Of a stretch of 64,000 nucleotides of DNA, positions 7,428 through 15,647 are shown one piece after another. Position 1 is the first letter of the stretch. Every line of letters begins with the position of its first letter. Origin of the DNA: DASRVA01 sp050732935 (GTDB lineage: Bacteria > Gemmatimonadota > Gemmatimonadetes > JACCXV01 > JAHWKZ01); the NCBI GenBank assembly GCA_050732935.1, contig JBOHRW010000103.1, positions 1-64,000 of the forward strand. The letters are read 5' to 3'. Position numbers and translations under genes: made by a program. The notes under the pieces are model-generated. The model searched no databases. It was not told the origin of the DNA and saw only the letters and a list, made by a program, of their open reading frames with translations.

Positions 7428-9644
7428 CTAGGACCGCTCGCGGTCGCGACGACGGCCGCGACCACTCCGACCCCGTCGCTCACCTCCGCGGTCCCCGCCG
7501 CGCTCGCCACCGTCGCCCCGACCGCCGTTCTCCCCGCCCGAGTCCCCGGCGGGCTTCTCGATGAGCGCCTTGCGGCTGAGCTTCACGCGCCCCTGGTTGT
7601 CGATGCCGATCAGCTTGACACGCATCATCTCACCTTCGGAGGTGACGTCCTCCACCTTCTCGACGCGATGGTGCTCGAGCTCCGAGATGTGGACCAGTCC
7701 GTCGCGACCCGGCAGGATCTCCACGAAGGCCCCGAACGCCGTGATGCTCTTCACGGGCCCCTCGTAGATCTTCCCGATCTCGGGCTCCTCGATGATCTGC
7801 TCGATCCGGCGCAGCGCCTCCTCGCCGCCCGCACGATCGACCGAGGCGATCCGGACGGTGCCGTCCTCCTCGATGTCGATCTTGGTCCCGGTGTCCTCCT
7901 GGAGACCGCGGATGACCTTGCCGCCGGACCCGATCACATCGCGAATCTTGTCCTTCGGGACCTTGATCGTGAGGATGGCCGGAGCGTGCCGGCTGATGTC
8001 CTCCCGTGGCTCGCGGATCGCGGCGTCCATCCGTTCCAGGATGTGCATCCTGCCCGCGCGGGCCTGCTCGACGGCGCGCTCGAGGATCTCGAACGAGACC
8101 CCCTTGATCTTGATGTCCATCTGAAAGCCGGTGATCCCGTCACGTGTGCCGGCGACCTTGAAGTCCATGTCGCCCAGATGGTCCTCGATCCCCATGATAT
8201 CGCTGAGGACGGCCACTCGATCACCCTCCTTCACCAGCCCCATCGCGATGCCCGCGCATGGCTTGCGCGTCGGAACACCGGCATCCATCAGCGCCAGCGA
8301 TCCCGAGCAGACGCTCGCCATCGAAGAAGAGCCGTTCGACTCGAGGATGTCGGAGACGATGCGGATGGTGTAGGGAAACTCGTCGTGGGGTGGGAGGAGG
8401 TGGCGAAGGCTGCGCTCCGCGAGCGCCCCGTGGCCGATCTCGCGGCGACCGGTGCCTCCGAACCGTCCGACCTCGCCCACCGAAAAAGGTGGAAAGTTGT
8501 AGTGAAGCATGAATGTCTTGTCCCACTTGGGATCGAGGTCATCGATCATTTGCTCGTCCGACGACGTGCCCAGCGTCACGACCCCCAGGGACTGGGTGTT
8601 GCCCCTCGTGAAGAGCGCGGACCCGTGGGCCCGTGGCAGCATCCCCACCTCGATCTCGATGGGACGGATCTCCTCGGGACCCCGCCCGTCGGCCCGCCGG
8701 CCCTGCTCCAGGATCTGTCCGCGCATGACCCGGTACTCGACGTCTTCCAGGACCCGGCGGACGATCTTCTCCTTGGAGTCGAACGCCTCGCCCAGATCCT
8801 CGGCGAAGAACGCGCCGATCTCCTCGCGGATCCGGTCGAGCGCCTGATTGCGCTCCTCCTTGTCAGCGATCTGCATGGCGTCGCCGACGCCGCCCTGTGC
8901 CCGCTCCTCGACGCGCCGGGCGAGCTCGACGTCGTTCTCCGGCGGCGACCACGACATCTCCGGCCTGCCGGCCTCCCGCCGCAGCTCGTCGATCACCGCG
9001 ATGATCTTCTGGATAACCTCGTGACCGGCGCGGATCCCGCCGAGCAGCGTCTTCTCGGACACCTCGCTAGCCGAGCCCTCCACCATGGACACCGAGTCGG
9101 ACGTTCCCGCCACGACCACGTCCAGGGGGCTCGTGTCGACCTGCTCGTTCGTCGGGTTGACGACGTAGTCGCCATCCAGCATGCCGACCCGCACGCCCGC
9201 GACCGGCCCCTGGAAGGGGATGCCGCTGATCGCCAGCGCCGCTCCGCAACCGACGATCCCCAGCACGTCGGGATCGTTCGCCCCGTCGTACGACAGGACC
9301 TGACACACGAGCTGGGTCTCGTGCATGAAGCCCTCGGGAAAGAGCGGACGGCACGGCCGGTCGATCTGCCGGGCCGAGAGCGTCTCTTTCTCACCCGGCC
9401 GTCCCTCGCGCTTGAAGAACCCGCCCGGAATCTTCCCGGCGGCATACATCTTCTCACGATACTCGACGAACAGCGGGAACCAGCCCCGGCTCGGATCGGC
9501 CTTCGGGCTGGCGACGGCAGTACACAGGACCAGTGTATCGCCGTATTGAACCGTCACGGCGCCCTGTGCCAGCCGGGCCACCTTGCCGGTCTCGATGATC
9601 ATCGGCGTCTCGCCGATGAGGACAGTCTTTCGGATCGAGTTCAT
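7428..9644 (-). CDS. pnp: Polyribonucleotide nucleotidyltransferase (PNPase)
   Basis: Phosphorolytic 3'-5' exoribonuclease of the RNA degradosome. From the ATG at 9644, which has a good GGGAGAAG ribosome-binding site, the protein has 738 residues: two RNase PH domains with an alpha-helical linker, a KH domain (VIGSGGKVIRGLQEDTG), an S1 domain (KIYEGPVKSITAFGAFVEI) and a roughly 45-residue C-terminal tail very rich in Arg and Gly (repeated RGG-like units), which is longer than usual and likely binds RNA. It follows rpsO, the widely conserved rpsO-pnp order. Confidence 0.96.
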   Translation of the reverse strand: MNSIRKTVLIGETPMIIETGKVARLAQGAVTVQYGDTLVLCTAVASPKADPSRGWFPLFVEYREKMYAAGKIPGGFFKREGRPGEKETLSARQIDRPCRPLFPEGFMHETQLVCQVLSYDGANDPDVLGIVGCGAALAISGIPFQGPVAGVRVGMLDGDYVVNPTNEQVDTSPLDVVVAGTSDSVSMVEGSASEVSEKTLLGGIRAGHEVIQKIIAVIDELRREAGRPEMSWSPPENDVELARRVEERAQGGVGDAMQIADKEERNQALDRIREEIGAFFAEDLGEAFDSKEKIVRRVLEDVEYRVMRGQILEQGRRADGRGPEEIRPIEIEVGMLPRAHGSALFTRGNTQSLGVVTLGTSSDEQMIDDLDPKWDKTFMLHYNFPPFSVGEVGRFGGTGRREIGHGALAERSLRHLLPPHDEFPYTIRIVSDILESNGSSSMASVCSGSLALMDAGVPTRKPCAGIAMGLVKEGDRVAVLSDIMGIEDHLGDMDFKVAGTRDGITGFQMDIKIKGVSFEILERAVEQARAGRMHILERMDAAIREPREDISRHAPAILTIKVPKDKIRDVIGSGGKVIRGLQEDTGTKIDIEEDGTVRIASVDRAGGEEALRRIEQIIEEPEIGKIYEGPVKSITAFGAFVEILPGRDGLVHISELEHHRVEKVEDVTSEGEMMRVKLIGIDNQGRVKLSRKALIEKPAGDSGGENGGRGDGGERGGDRGGERRGRSGRGRRRDRERS

Positions 9645-9839
9645 GCTCTTCTCCCTGACGGTGCGTGTGGCCGGCAAAATCGACCACGCTGCGTTTGAAC
9701 GAAACTCCCGTCAGGAGCGGAAGCGAGGAGAGGCGATGGGATTCGTGCGCAAGATATGCGCGGCGCCCTCCGTCGATCCGCGCGCCGCGTACATCTCACG
9801 CCGAAGCCGCCGTTCTCGTCTCCGCATCCTGACGCGAAG

Positions 9840-9864
9840 AGCCGGACGGGCTCGCCGTCCGGCT
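9840..9864 (-). terminator. GC-rich hairpin just after rpsO (terminator or RNase processing site)
   Basis: A perfect 10-base-pair stem, AGCCGGACGG paired with CCGTCCGGCT around a five-base loop, begins eight bases after the rpsO stop. There is no U-run after it, so it is not a canonical intrinsic terminator. In many bacteria the rpsO-pnp spacer carries a terminator and an RNase III site used for PNPase autoregulation, so a processing or stabilising hairpin is an equal possibility. Confidence 0.55.
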
Positions 9865-9871
9865 CACGGTG

Positions 9872-10141
9872 TCACTTCCGTAGATCCAACTCTCCCAGGA
9901 GCCGTCGGTACTCCTCGAGGTCGTTGCGCTTGAGGTAGTCCAGCAGACGACGTCGTCGACCGACCATCTTGAGCAACCCGCGTCGACCGTGATGGTCCTG
10001 GGGATGCTGTCGAAAGTGCTCCGTGAGCTCGTTGATGCGCCGGGTGAGGATGGCGACCTGGACCTGCGCCGAGCCGGTATCGGCCGCGTGCAGGCGATGC
10101 TCCTCGATGATCCCGGCCTTCTCTGTCGAATCGAGTGCCAT
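9872..10141 (-). CDS. rpsO: 30S ribosomal protein S15
   Basis: Primary-binding ribosomal protein of the 30S platform that contacts 16S rRNA. From the ATG at 10141 it has 89 residues (MALDSTEKAGIIEEHRLHAA...), exactly the family length. The upstream ATG at 10168 would add nine residues with no family match and no ribosome-binding site, while AGGAAA precedes the chosen start. The conserved segments QVAILTRRINELTEH and HHGRRGLLKMVGRRRRLLDYL are present. It sits between ribF and pnp. Confidence 0.97.
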   Translation of the reverse strand: MALDSTEKAGIIEEHRLHAADTGSAQVQVAILTRRINELTEHFRQHPQDHHGRRGLLKMVGRRRRLLDYLKRNDLEEYRRLLGELDLRK

Positions 10142-10216
10142 GGGATGCGGTTTCCTGGAAGCGGACATGGATGAAAAAAGCTCTGAAAGTCTTGGAAAAT
10201 AAAGAAGATTCGTGGT
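10142..10216 (-). other. AT-rich leader between ribF and rpsO
   Basis: The 75 bases before rpsO are clearly less GC-rich than the rest of the window, with runs such as CTTTATTTTCC and GCTTTTTTCATCC on the minus strand. I see no stable terminator hairpin and no convincing -35/-10 pair. S15 often represses its own mRNA by binding a structured leader. This stretch is the place to look for such a site, but no known S15 leader motif was recognised by eye. Confidence 0.35.
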
Positions 10217-11161
10217 TCAGGCCACCCCCGTGTGGCGGCGCGCTCCCGGTTCGAGAATCTCGCGGGTCCGCTCCCGGTCCCGTTCGAGCTGTGCGGCGAG
10301 CTTCCGGGGTCCCTCGAAGCGCCGGACATCGCGCAGGCGGGCGGCGAATTCGACGCTCAACCGGGCCCCGTAGAGGGCCGATCCCGGCCAGTCGAGGACG
10401 TGCACCTCGAGAGCCGACCGATCATCCCCGAACGTGGGCCGGGACCCAAGGTTCGCCATGGCCTGCCAGCTCCGGCCATCAATTTCCGCCCATACCGCGT
10501 AGACGCCCGCCGGGGGAAGGCACTTTCGGGAGTCGGTCCCGAGGTTGGCGGTCGGAAAGCCGAGCCCGGCGCCACGACCCGCTCCCGGGATCACCCGGCC
10601 GAGCGCCGAGTACGGTCTTCCGAGAACCCGCTTCACCTCGTCCAGATCGCCCGCCTCGACCGCCCGCCGCGCGCCGGTGCTCGTGACGACCTCCTCCCCC
10701 ACCGCCACCGCACCCACGACGTCGACGGTGAAGTCCAGCGCGGCCGCCAGCTGGCGGAGCGTCTCCACATCCCCCTTGCGATCCTTGCCGAAGCCGTGGT
10801 CGTAACCGATGACCAGCTCGCCCACGCGCAGTCGTCCCACCAGCACGTCGCGGACGAATCGCTCGGGAGGCATCTCGCGCAACTCGGGCGTGAAGGCGAG
10901 GACGTGGACGTAGTCCAGGTCGAAGAGCGGCCACAGCTCGAGCTTCTCCTCGGGGGTCGTCAGCAGGCGCGGAGCGCGCTCGGGCGCCACGATCTCGAGC
11001 GGGTGAGGCTCGAAAGTGACCAGAACGCTCGCGCGATCGGCCGCGCGGGCGCGACGGACGATCTCGCGGAGCACCTCCTGATGGCCGCGGTGGACGCCGT
11101 CGAACGTGCCCACCGTGATCGTGGTCCGTCGACGGCCGGGCAGGTAGGGTTCGCGGCTCAT
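10217..11161 (-). CDS. ribF: Bifunctional riboflavin kinase / FMN adenylyltransferase
   Basis: Makes FMN and FAD from riboflavin and ATP. It has 314 residues: the N-terminal FAD synthetase nucleotidyltransferase domain with GTFDGVHRGHQ near residue 18, and the C-terminal riboflavin kinase domain starting near 185 with GAGLGFPTANL. The start overlaps the truB stop by four bases. It lies in the common truB-ribF-rpsO order. Confidence 0.95.
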   Translation of the reverse strand: MSREPYLPGRRRTTITVGTFDGVHRGHQEVLREIVRRARAADRASVLVTFEPHPLEIVAPERAPRLLTTPEEKLELWPLFDLDYVHVLAFTPELREMPPERFVRDVLVGRLRVGELVIGYDHGFGKDRKGDVETLRQLAAALDFTVDVVGAVAVGEEVVTSTGARRAVEAGDLDEVKRVLGRPYSALGRVIPGAGRGAGLGFPTANLGTDSRKCLPPAGVYAVWAEIDGRSWQAMANLGSRPTFGDDRSALEVHVLDWPGSALYGARLSVEFAARLRDVRRFEGPRKLAAQLERDRERTREILEPGARRHTGVA

Positions 11162-12075
11162 CGGCCCTCATCCGGATAGAGGATCCGCCGCGGCCGGACG
11201 ATGCCGCCATCGGCCTCCTCGACCACCTCTCCCAGTCCGATGAAGCCCCGCGGGCCGACCAGGACCACCCAGCCGGAGGAGGCAAGCATCTCAAGGCGCG
11301 TGGCCCGGCCATTGGAGACCGCCCGCGCCGCTGACTCGTCCAGCCGCACGCGAGGAAGGTCGGGAACCGCGTCCCCGGCGGGCAGCAGGAATCGCGTGGA
11401 CGCCTCGGACAGCGCTTCCAGGGGGAGCGCCCGGTCGATCGTAAACGGTCCCGACCGCAGTCGCCTCAGGTCGAGACAGTAGGCCCCCGTACCGAGGGCC
11501 TCGCCCAGGTCGCGCGCCAGCGCCCGCACGTACGTGCCCGGGCCGCACTCGATCAGGACGTCGAGATCGGGATACCGGTAGCGCTCGACCGCGATCGAGC
11601 GGATCTCGACCGCGACGGGCGCGAGAGCCACGGACTCCCCGCGGCGCGCGAGGGCGTGGGCGCGCTCGCCTCCAACGTGCTTGGCCGAGTAAGCCGGCGG
11701 TGTCTGCTCGACCTCTCCGGTCCAGGCCCCGCAGGCGCGCTCGATCGCTTCGCGGTCCGGGATCGGTGCGGTGAGGTGTGGGACGATCTCCCCCTCCGGA
11801 TCGTCGGTCGTGCTCGTCCAGCCGAGCCGGAAGGTCGCGGCGTACAGCTTGTCGTGGGAGGCGCAGAATGGGGCCAGCCTGGTGGCCGGCCCGACGCCGC
11901 ACACCAGCAGGCCGGTCGCGAACGGGTCCAGAGTACCGAAGTGGCCCACCCGGCGCGTTTCTAGCGCCCGACGCACCGCGGCCACCACGTCGTGGCTCGT
12001 GGGACCCGCAGGCTTGTCGACGAGCAGGATTCCGCTCGGCCGGTCGGCCGTCTTCGGTTCGTCCATGTGGCTCAT
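11158..12075 (-). CDS. truB: tRNA pseudouridine(55) synthase
   Basis: Isomerises U55 in the T-loop of tRNAs. It has 305 residues with the opening ILLVDKPAGPTSHDVV and the catalytic Asp in HFGTLDPFATGLLVC. A C-terminal PUA-like extension (SNGRATRLEMLASSGWVVLV) is present. It overlaps rbfA and ribF by four bases on each side, so translation of the three is probably coupled. Confidence 0.95.
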   Translation of the reverse strand: MSHMDEPKTADRPSGILLVDKPAGPTSHDVVAAVRRALETRRVGHFGTLDPFATGLLVCGVGPATRLAPFCASHDKLYAATFRLGWTSTTDDPEGEIVPHLTAPIPDREAIERACGAWTGEVEQTPPAYSAKHVGGERAHALARRGESVALAPVAVEIRSIAVERYRYPDLDVLIECGPGTYVRALARDLGEALGTGAYCLDLRRLRSGPFTIDRALPLEALSEASTRFLLPAGDAVPDLPRVRLDESAARAVSNGRATRLEMLASSGWVVLVGPRGFIGLGEVVEEADGGIVRPRRILYPDEGR

Positions 12076-12446
12076 CGCGCCTTTTCGGGGGGGTCGTCCT
12101 CCGGCCGAACCCGATCCAGGATCTCCTCGATCCGCGACGCTCGCTCGAGGCTCCGATCGAGCTCGAACCGAAGCTCGGGCAGGTATTTCATCTCGAGAAG
12201 ACGGCCCAGACGGCCGCGCAGGAAGCCGCCCGCCCGCTGCAGCGTCTCCACCGCCTGCCGCTTTTCCTGTTCGTCGCCGAGGATGCTGACGTAAACGCGC
12301 GCGTGTCGCAGGTCGGGCGACACCCGCGCGTCCATCACGGTGACGAAGCCGATGCGCGGGTCCTTCACCTCCTCGGCGATCAGCCGGGCGATCTCCTGCC
12401 GGAGCAGCTCGTCCAGCCGTTCCATGCGTCGACTGCGTGGGACCAT
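12072..12446 (-). CDS. rbfA: Ribosome-binding factor A
   Basis: Cold-shock-associated factor needed for late maturation of the 30S subunit and 16S rRNA 5'-end processing. It has 124 residues with family segments RMERLDELLRQEIARLI and DPRIGFVTVMDARVSPDL and a charged C-terminus. Two in-frame ATGs (12446 and 12425) are possible. The first gives the usual N-terminal basic stretch but neither has a strong ribosome-binding site. It follows ylxP after a 138-base spacer in which I see only a weak hairpin. Confidence 0.93.
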   Translation of the reverse strand: MVPRSRRMERLDELLRQEIARLIAEEVKDPRIGFVTVMDARVSPDLRHARVYVSILGDEQEKRQAVETLQRAGGFLRGRLGRLLEMKYLPELRFELDRSLERASRIEEILDRVRPEDDPPEKAR

Positions 12447-12584
12447 ACCGAAAGTCCGGTTGGAGAAGCGAGGGGCGTTGGGTGTCGATCTCTGAAAACT
12501 TCGAGGGCCTTCAAAAAGGTCCGTGTCGAGGCAACGAACCGGGTACCCACGAGTGGGTGGCGGCCATTTTCAACGCCCCGTCTG

Positions 12585-12872
12585 TCAAAAGATCTCCGTA
12601 TGGGTGTCGATTATGCTCACCCCCACCTCCCTGTCCAGCCTCTCCCTCACCGCGTCCAGCGTGCGCTCCACGCTCTTGCGCCGTCCCGAGACGGTAGCGA
12701 TGGCGAGCTCGGTGCGCTGCCACTTGTCGAGGTGCCCGACCTCGGCGATGGAGATGTTGTAGCGGCCGTTCCCCAGCCGGTCCTTCACGCTGCGCAGAAC
12801 GTACCGTTTCTCCTTGAGCGATTGCGCTCCAGGAATGTGGAGGTCGAAGATCCTGAGTCCCACGACGGCCAT
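12585..12872 (-). CDS. ylxP: DUF503 family protein YlxP
   Basis: Small conserved protein of 95 residues found between infB and rbfA in many bacteria. In some it is linked to ribosome maturation. The ATG at 12872 gives MAVVGLRIFDLHIPGAQSLK, the usual beginning. SLKEKRYVLRSVKDRL and SIAEVGHLDKWQRTELAIAT are the family's conserved blocks. Upstream in-frame codons would add 15 residues that do not match the family. The biochemical role is not established. Confidence 0.9.
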   Translation of the reverse strand: MAVVGLRIFDLHIPGAQSLKEKRYVLRSVKDRLGNGRYNISIAEVGHLDKWQRTELAIATVSGRRKSVERTLDAVRERLDREVGVSIIDTHTEIF

Positions 12873-12935
12873 TCGACATTCGGCGGCGACGCCGCCCGCG
12901 CGCTTCGGGAGAACCAATCAGCCAAAAGCGGAGCC

Positions 12936-12953
12936 GGTCGCCTTCGGGCGACC
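12936..12953 (-). terminator. Stable hairpin right after infB
   Basis: Three bases after the infB stop a perfect seven-base-pair stem, GGTCGCC with GGCGACC, closes a four-base CGAA loop in the minus-strand RNA. A short T stretch (CTTTTGG) follows eleven bases later. It could be a partial terminator or an mRNA-stabilising hairpin within the nusA-infB operon. Confidence 0.4.
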
Positions 12954-12955
12954 CG

Positions 12956-15265
12956 CTACGCCAGGGTTCGCTGCACCTCTTCGATCTTGTACGCCTCGAT
13001 GACGTCGCCCACCTTCACGTCGTTGAAGCCCTCGACGAGGATCCCGCACTCGAATCCTTCCCGCACCTCGCGCACGTCATCCTTGAACCGCTTGAGCGAC
13101 GCGATCGCGCCCTCGTATACTTCGATCCCCTCGCGGACGAGCCTGACCCGGGCCGAGCGCGGAATCGCCCCGTCCGCCACGAAGCAGCCCGCCACGGTCC
13201 CGATACCCGAGATCTTGAACGTGTCCCGGATCTCCGCCGAGCCGAGCACGACCTCACGCTCCTCGGGGGCCAGCAGTCCCTCCATCGCCTTTCGCACGTC
13301 CTCGACCACCTCGTAGATCACGCGGTAAACGCGCACGTCCACGCCCTCGCGCTCCGCCGCCGCTCGGGCCCGGGCGTCCGGTCGTACGTGGAAGCCGATG
13401 ATGATGGCGTCCGAAGCCGCCGCGAGCAGGATGTCGTTCTCGGAGATGGCGCCGACTCCGCGGTGGAGGACCTCGACCTGGACCTCTTCCGTCGAGAGCT
13501 TGGTCAGCTCGTCGGCCAGGGCCTCCACGGAGCCTCCCACGTCCCCCTTCAGGATGACGTTGAGCCGCTCGATCTCTCCGGCCTGGACCTGCGCGTAGAG
13601 CTCCTCCAGCGTGGTCGGCTCCTTGGTGCGCCGAAAACCTTGCTCTCGCTGCAGGCGCTGGCGCTTCTGCGCAATGTCGCGAACCTCTCTCTCGTCGGTG
13701 AGGACGGCGAAGCTGTCACCCGCCTCCGGCACCCCACCGAGCCCCAGCACCCGCGCCGGCTGGGACGGCCCCACCACCAGCATGTTGCGATCCCGCTCGT
13801 CGAGGAGGGCGCGGACGCGCCCGTCGTAAAGACCGCAGATGAACGAGTCGCCCACCTTGAGGGTTCCGTTCGTCACCAGAATCGTCGCCACCGGCCCCAT
13901 GCCCTTGTCCAGCTCGGCCTCGATCACCACGCCGCGAGCCGGTCGATCCGGATTGGCCTTGAGGTCCAGCAGGTCTGCCTGGAGCAGAACCTTCTCCAGC
14001 AAATCGTCGACCCCTTGCCCCGTCTTGGCGCTGACTTCGGCGGCGAGCACATCCCCGCCGTACTCCTCGAGGATGACGTTGTGCTGGGTCAGCCCCCGCT
14101 TGACGCGTTCGGGACGCCCCTCCGGCAGATCGATCTTGTTGATGGCGAGAACGATGGGGACGCCGGCCGCGCGGGCGTGATCGATCGCCTCGACTGTCTG
14201 GGGCATCACGCCGTCATCGGCGGCGACCACGAGGATCACCAGATCGGTCACCTGGGCTCCCCGGGCGCGCATGGCGGTGAAGGCCTCGTGGCCGGGTGTG
14301 TCGATGAAGGTGACGCTGCGAGCGCCGCTCAGCTCCACCTCGTAGGCACCGATGTGCTGGGTGATCCCGCCCGACTCGCCCGCGATCACGTTCGCCTTGC
14401 GCACGTAGTCGAGGAGGGAGGTCTTGCCGTGGTCGACATGACCCATGACGGTCACCACCGGCGACCTCGGGGATCGGTCCTCCTCGGACTGCTCCTCCTC
14501 TTCGGGCTCGGTCAGCACAAAGGCGTCCTGACGCTGAGCGGTGAATCCAAACTCCTCGCAGATCAGGCTGATCGTATCGAAGTCGAGCCGCTGGTTGAGG
14601 GTGACCATGAGCCCCAGCTCCATGCACATAGCGATGATCCTGGTGGCGGGTGTGCCGATCAGGTCGGCCAGCTCGGCCACCGAGACGAACTCCGTGACCT
14701 TGATCAGGTTCTCGGGCTCCTCCTCGACCGCCTCCGAAGGCGTCTCCTCTTTGCGGACCCGGCGGCGGCGGCGCTGCTTGCCGTCGATCCGGGCCAGGGT
14801 CCGGCGGATGTTCTCCTCGACGGCCTTCTGGTCCACCTTGCGTCGACGCCGCCGACGACGCCGACGACCACCGGAAGGCTCGGCGGCCCTTGCCGCGGCG
14901 GTCGCGTCCTCCTGCCTGGGCTTCTCCCCCGGCTTTTCCCCGGCCTTCCGCGCGAGCTTCGCCTTGGGTTTTTCCTTCGTCCCGGTCTCGGGCTCCGCCG
15001 TCGCGGGGGCTTCCGCGGGCTGCGCCAAACTCTGGACCTTCCGACGTCGCCTGGCCTCGTCCTGTCGGCGCTTCTTTTCCTCCTCGGCGTGCTTTACCGC
15101 TTCCTTCTCGGCCTCGAACTTGGCCGCGACGCGGGCGACCGTGTCCTCGTCGATCGAGGACATATGGTTCTTCACCGGCACGCCCATGTCCTCGAGCAGG
15201 TTCACCATCGCCTCGCTCGAGACGTCGAAGCGACGCGCTACCTCGTAGATCCTCACTTTAGCCAC
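12956..15265 (-). CDS. infB: Translation initiation factor IF-2
   Basis: GTPase that places initiator tRNA on the 30S subunit and promotes 70S joining. From the GTG at 15265 it has 769 residues (VAKVRIYEVARRF...). GAGGAGG lies nine bases before this GTG, and the start overlaps the ylxQ stop by eight bases. The sequence has IF2_N modules, a long basic linker with runs of Arg, a second IF2_N module near 205, the G domain (GHVDHGKT, DTPGHEAF, NKID), and domains II, III and IV. A longer frame from an ATG at 15301 is possible but lacks family support and a Shine-Dalgarno site. Confidence 0.95.
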   Translation of the reverse strand: MAKVRIYEVARRFDVSSEAMVNLLEDMGVPVKNHMSSIDEDTVARVAAKFEAEKEAVKHAEEEKKRRQDEARRRRKVQSLAQPAEAPATAEPETGTKEKPKAKLARKAGEKPGEKPRQEDATAAARAAEPSGGRRRRRRRRRKVDQKAVEENIRRTLARIDGKQRRRRRVRKEETPSEAVEEEPENLIKVTEFVSVAELADLIGTPATRIIAMCMELGLMVTLNQRLDFDTISLICEEFGFTAQRQDAFVLTEPEEEEQSEEDRSPRSPVVTVMGHVDHGKTSLLDYVRKANVIAGESGGITQHIGAYEVELSGARSVTFIDTPGHEAFTAMRARGAQVTDLVILVVAADDGVMPQTVEAIDHARAAGVPIVLAINKIDLPEGRPERVKRGLTQHNVILEEYGGDVLAAEVSAKTGQGVDDLLEKVLLQADLLDLKANPDRPARGVVIEAELDKGMGPVATILVTNGTLKVGDSFICGLYDGRVRALLDERDRNMLVVGPSQPARVLGLGGVPEAGDSFAVLTDEREVRDIAQKRQRLQREQGFRRTKEPTTLEELYAQVQAGEIERLNVILKGDVGGSVEALADELTKLSTEEVQVEVLHRGVGAISENDILLAAASDAIIIGFHVRPDARARAAAEREGVDVRVYRVIYEVVEDVRKAMEGLLAPEEREVVLGSAEIRDTFKISGIGTVAGCFVADGAIPRSARVRLVREGIEVYEGAIASLKRFKDDVREVREGFECGILVEGFNDVKVGDVIEAYKIEEVQRTLA

Positions 15266-15647
15266 TCTGCTCGACCTCCTCGCGTCTTTCTCCGTCTCCA
15301 CCGGAGCCTTCCGCGGCGAGTCTGGCGAGACCGCTGGCGATGTGCCGGTCGGTGATCCCCAAAGCCGCTACGGCATGACGCCCCGCGAGCTCGCCGAGCT
15401 CGTCCTTGGTCCACCCCCCGTACACGGGGACGCCTGCACCGCGCAGGCGCTCCAGCAACGCGTCACGCCGCGGTCCCGAGAGGTCGCGAGCCAGCAGCGC
15501 CGCACTCAGACGACCCTCGCGGATCGCGTCCTTCGTCTGCCTTACGCCGATCACGATTCGACCCGCACGCCGTGCCTGATGCACGAGTCCCGCAGCGCGG
15601 GAGCGGAACTCGATTTCACTCCGCTCACCGGGACTCCTCCGACTCAT
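15258..15647 (-). CDS. L7Ae/L30e-family protein (YlxQ-like)
   Basis: A 129-residue protein in the position between nusA and infB normally occupied by YlxR and YlxQ. The sequence from about 20 on (AGLVHQARRAGRIVIGVRQTKDAIREG) followed by a Rossmann-like alternation fits the L7Ae/L30e RNA-binding fold. The start ATG overlaps the nusA 3' end by 23 bases and follows GGAGGAG, and the end overlaps infB. The usual DUF448 gene ylxR is not present as a separate frame here. The RNA target is unknown. Confidence 0.8.
   Translation of the reverse strand: MSRRSPGERSEIEFRSRAAGLVHQARRAGRIVIGVRQTKDAIREGRLSAALLARDLSGPRRDALLERLRGAGVPVYGGWTKDELGELAGRHAVAALGITDRHIASGLARLAAEGSGGDGERREEVEQSG

Noticed and set aside
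9645..9871. A promoter for pnp with the -10-like TATCTT near 9751
   Set aside because: No acceptable -35 box lies at the right distance, so it was not listed.
14750..14880. A CGTCGACGCCGCC-rich run inside infB resembling a DNA repeat
   Set aside because: It is explained by runs of Arg codons in the basic linker of IF-2 and shows no regular unit.
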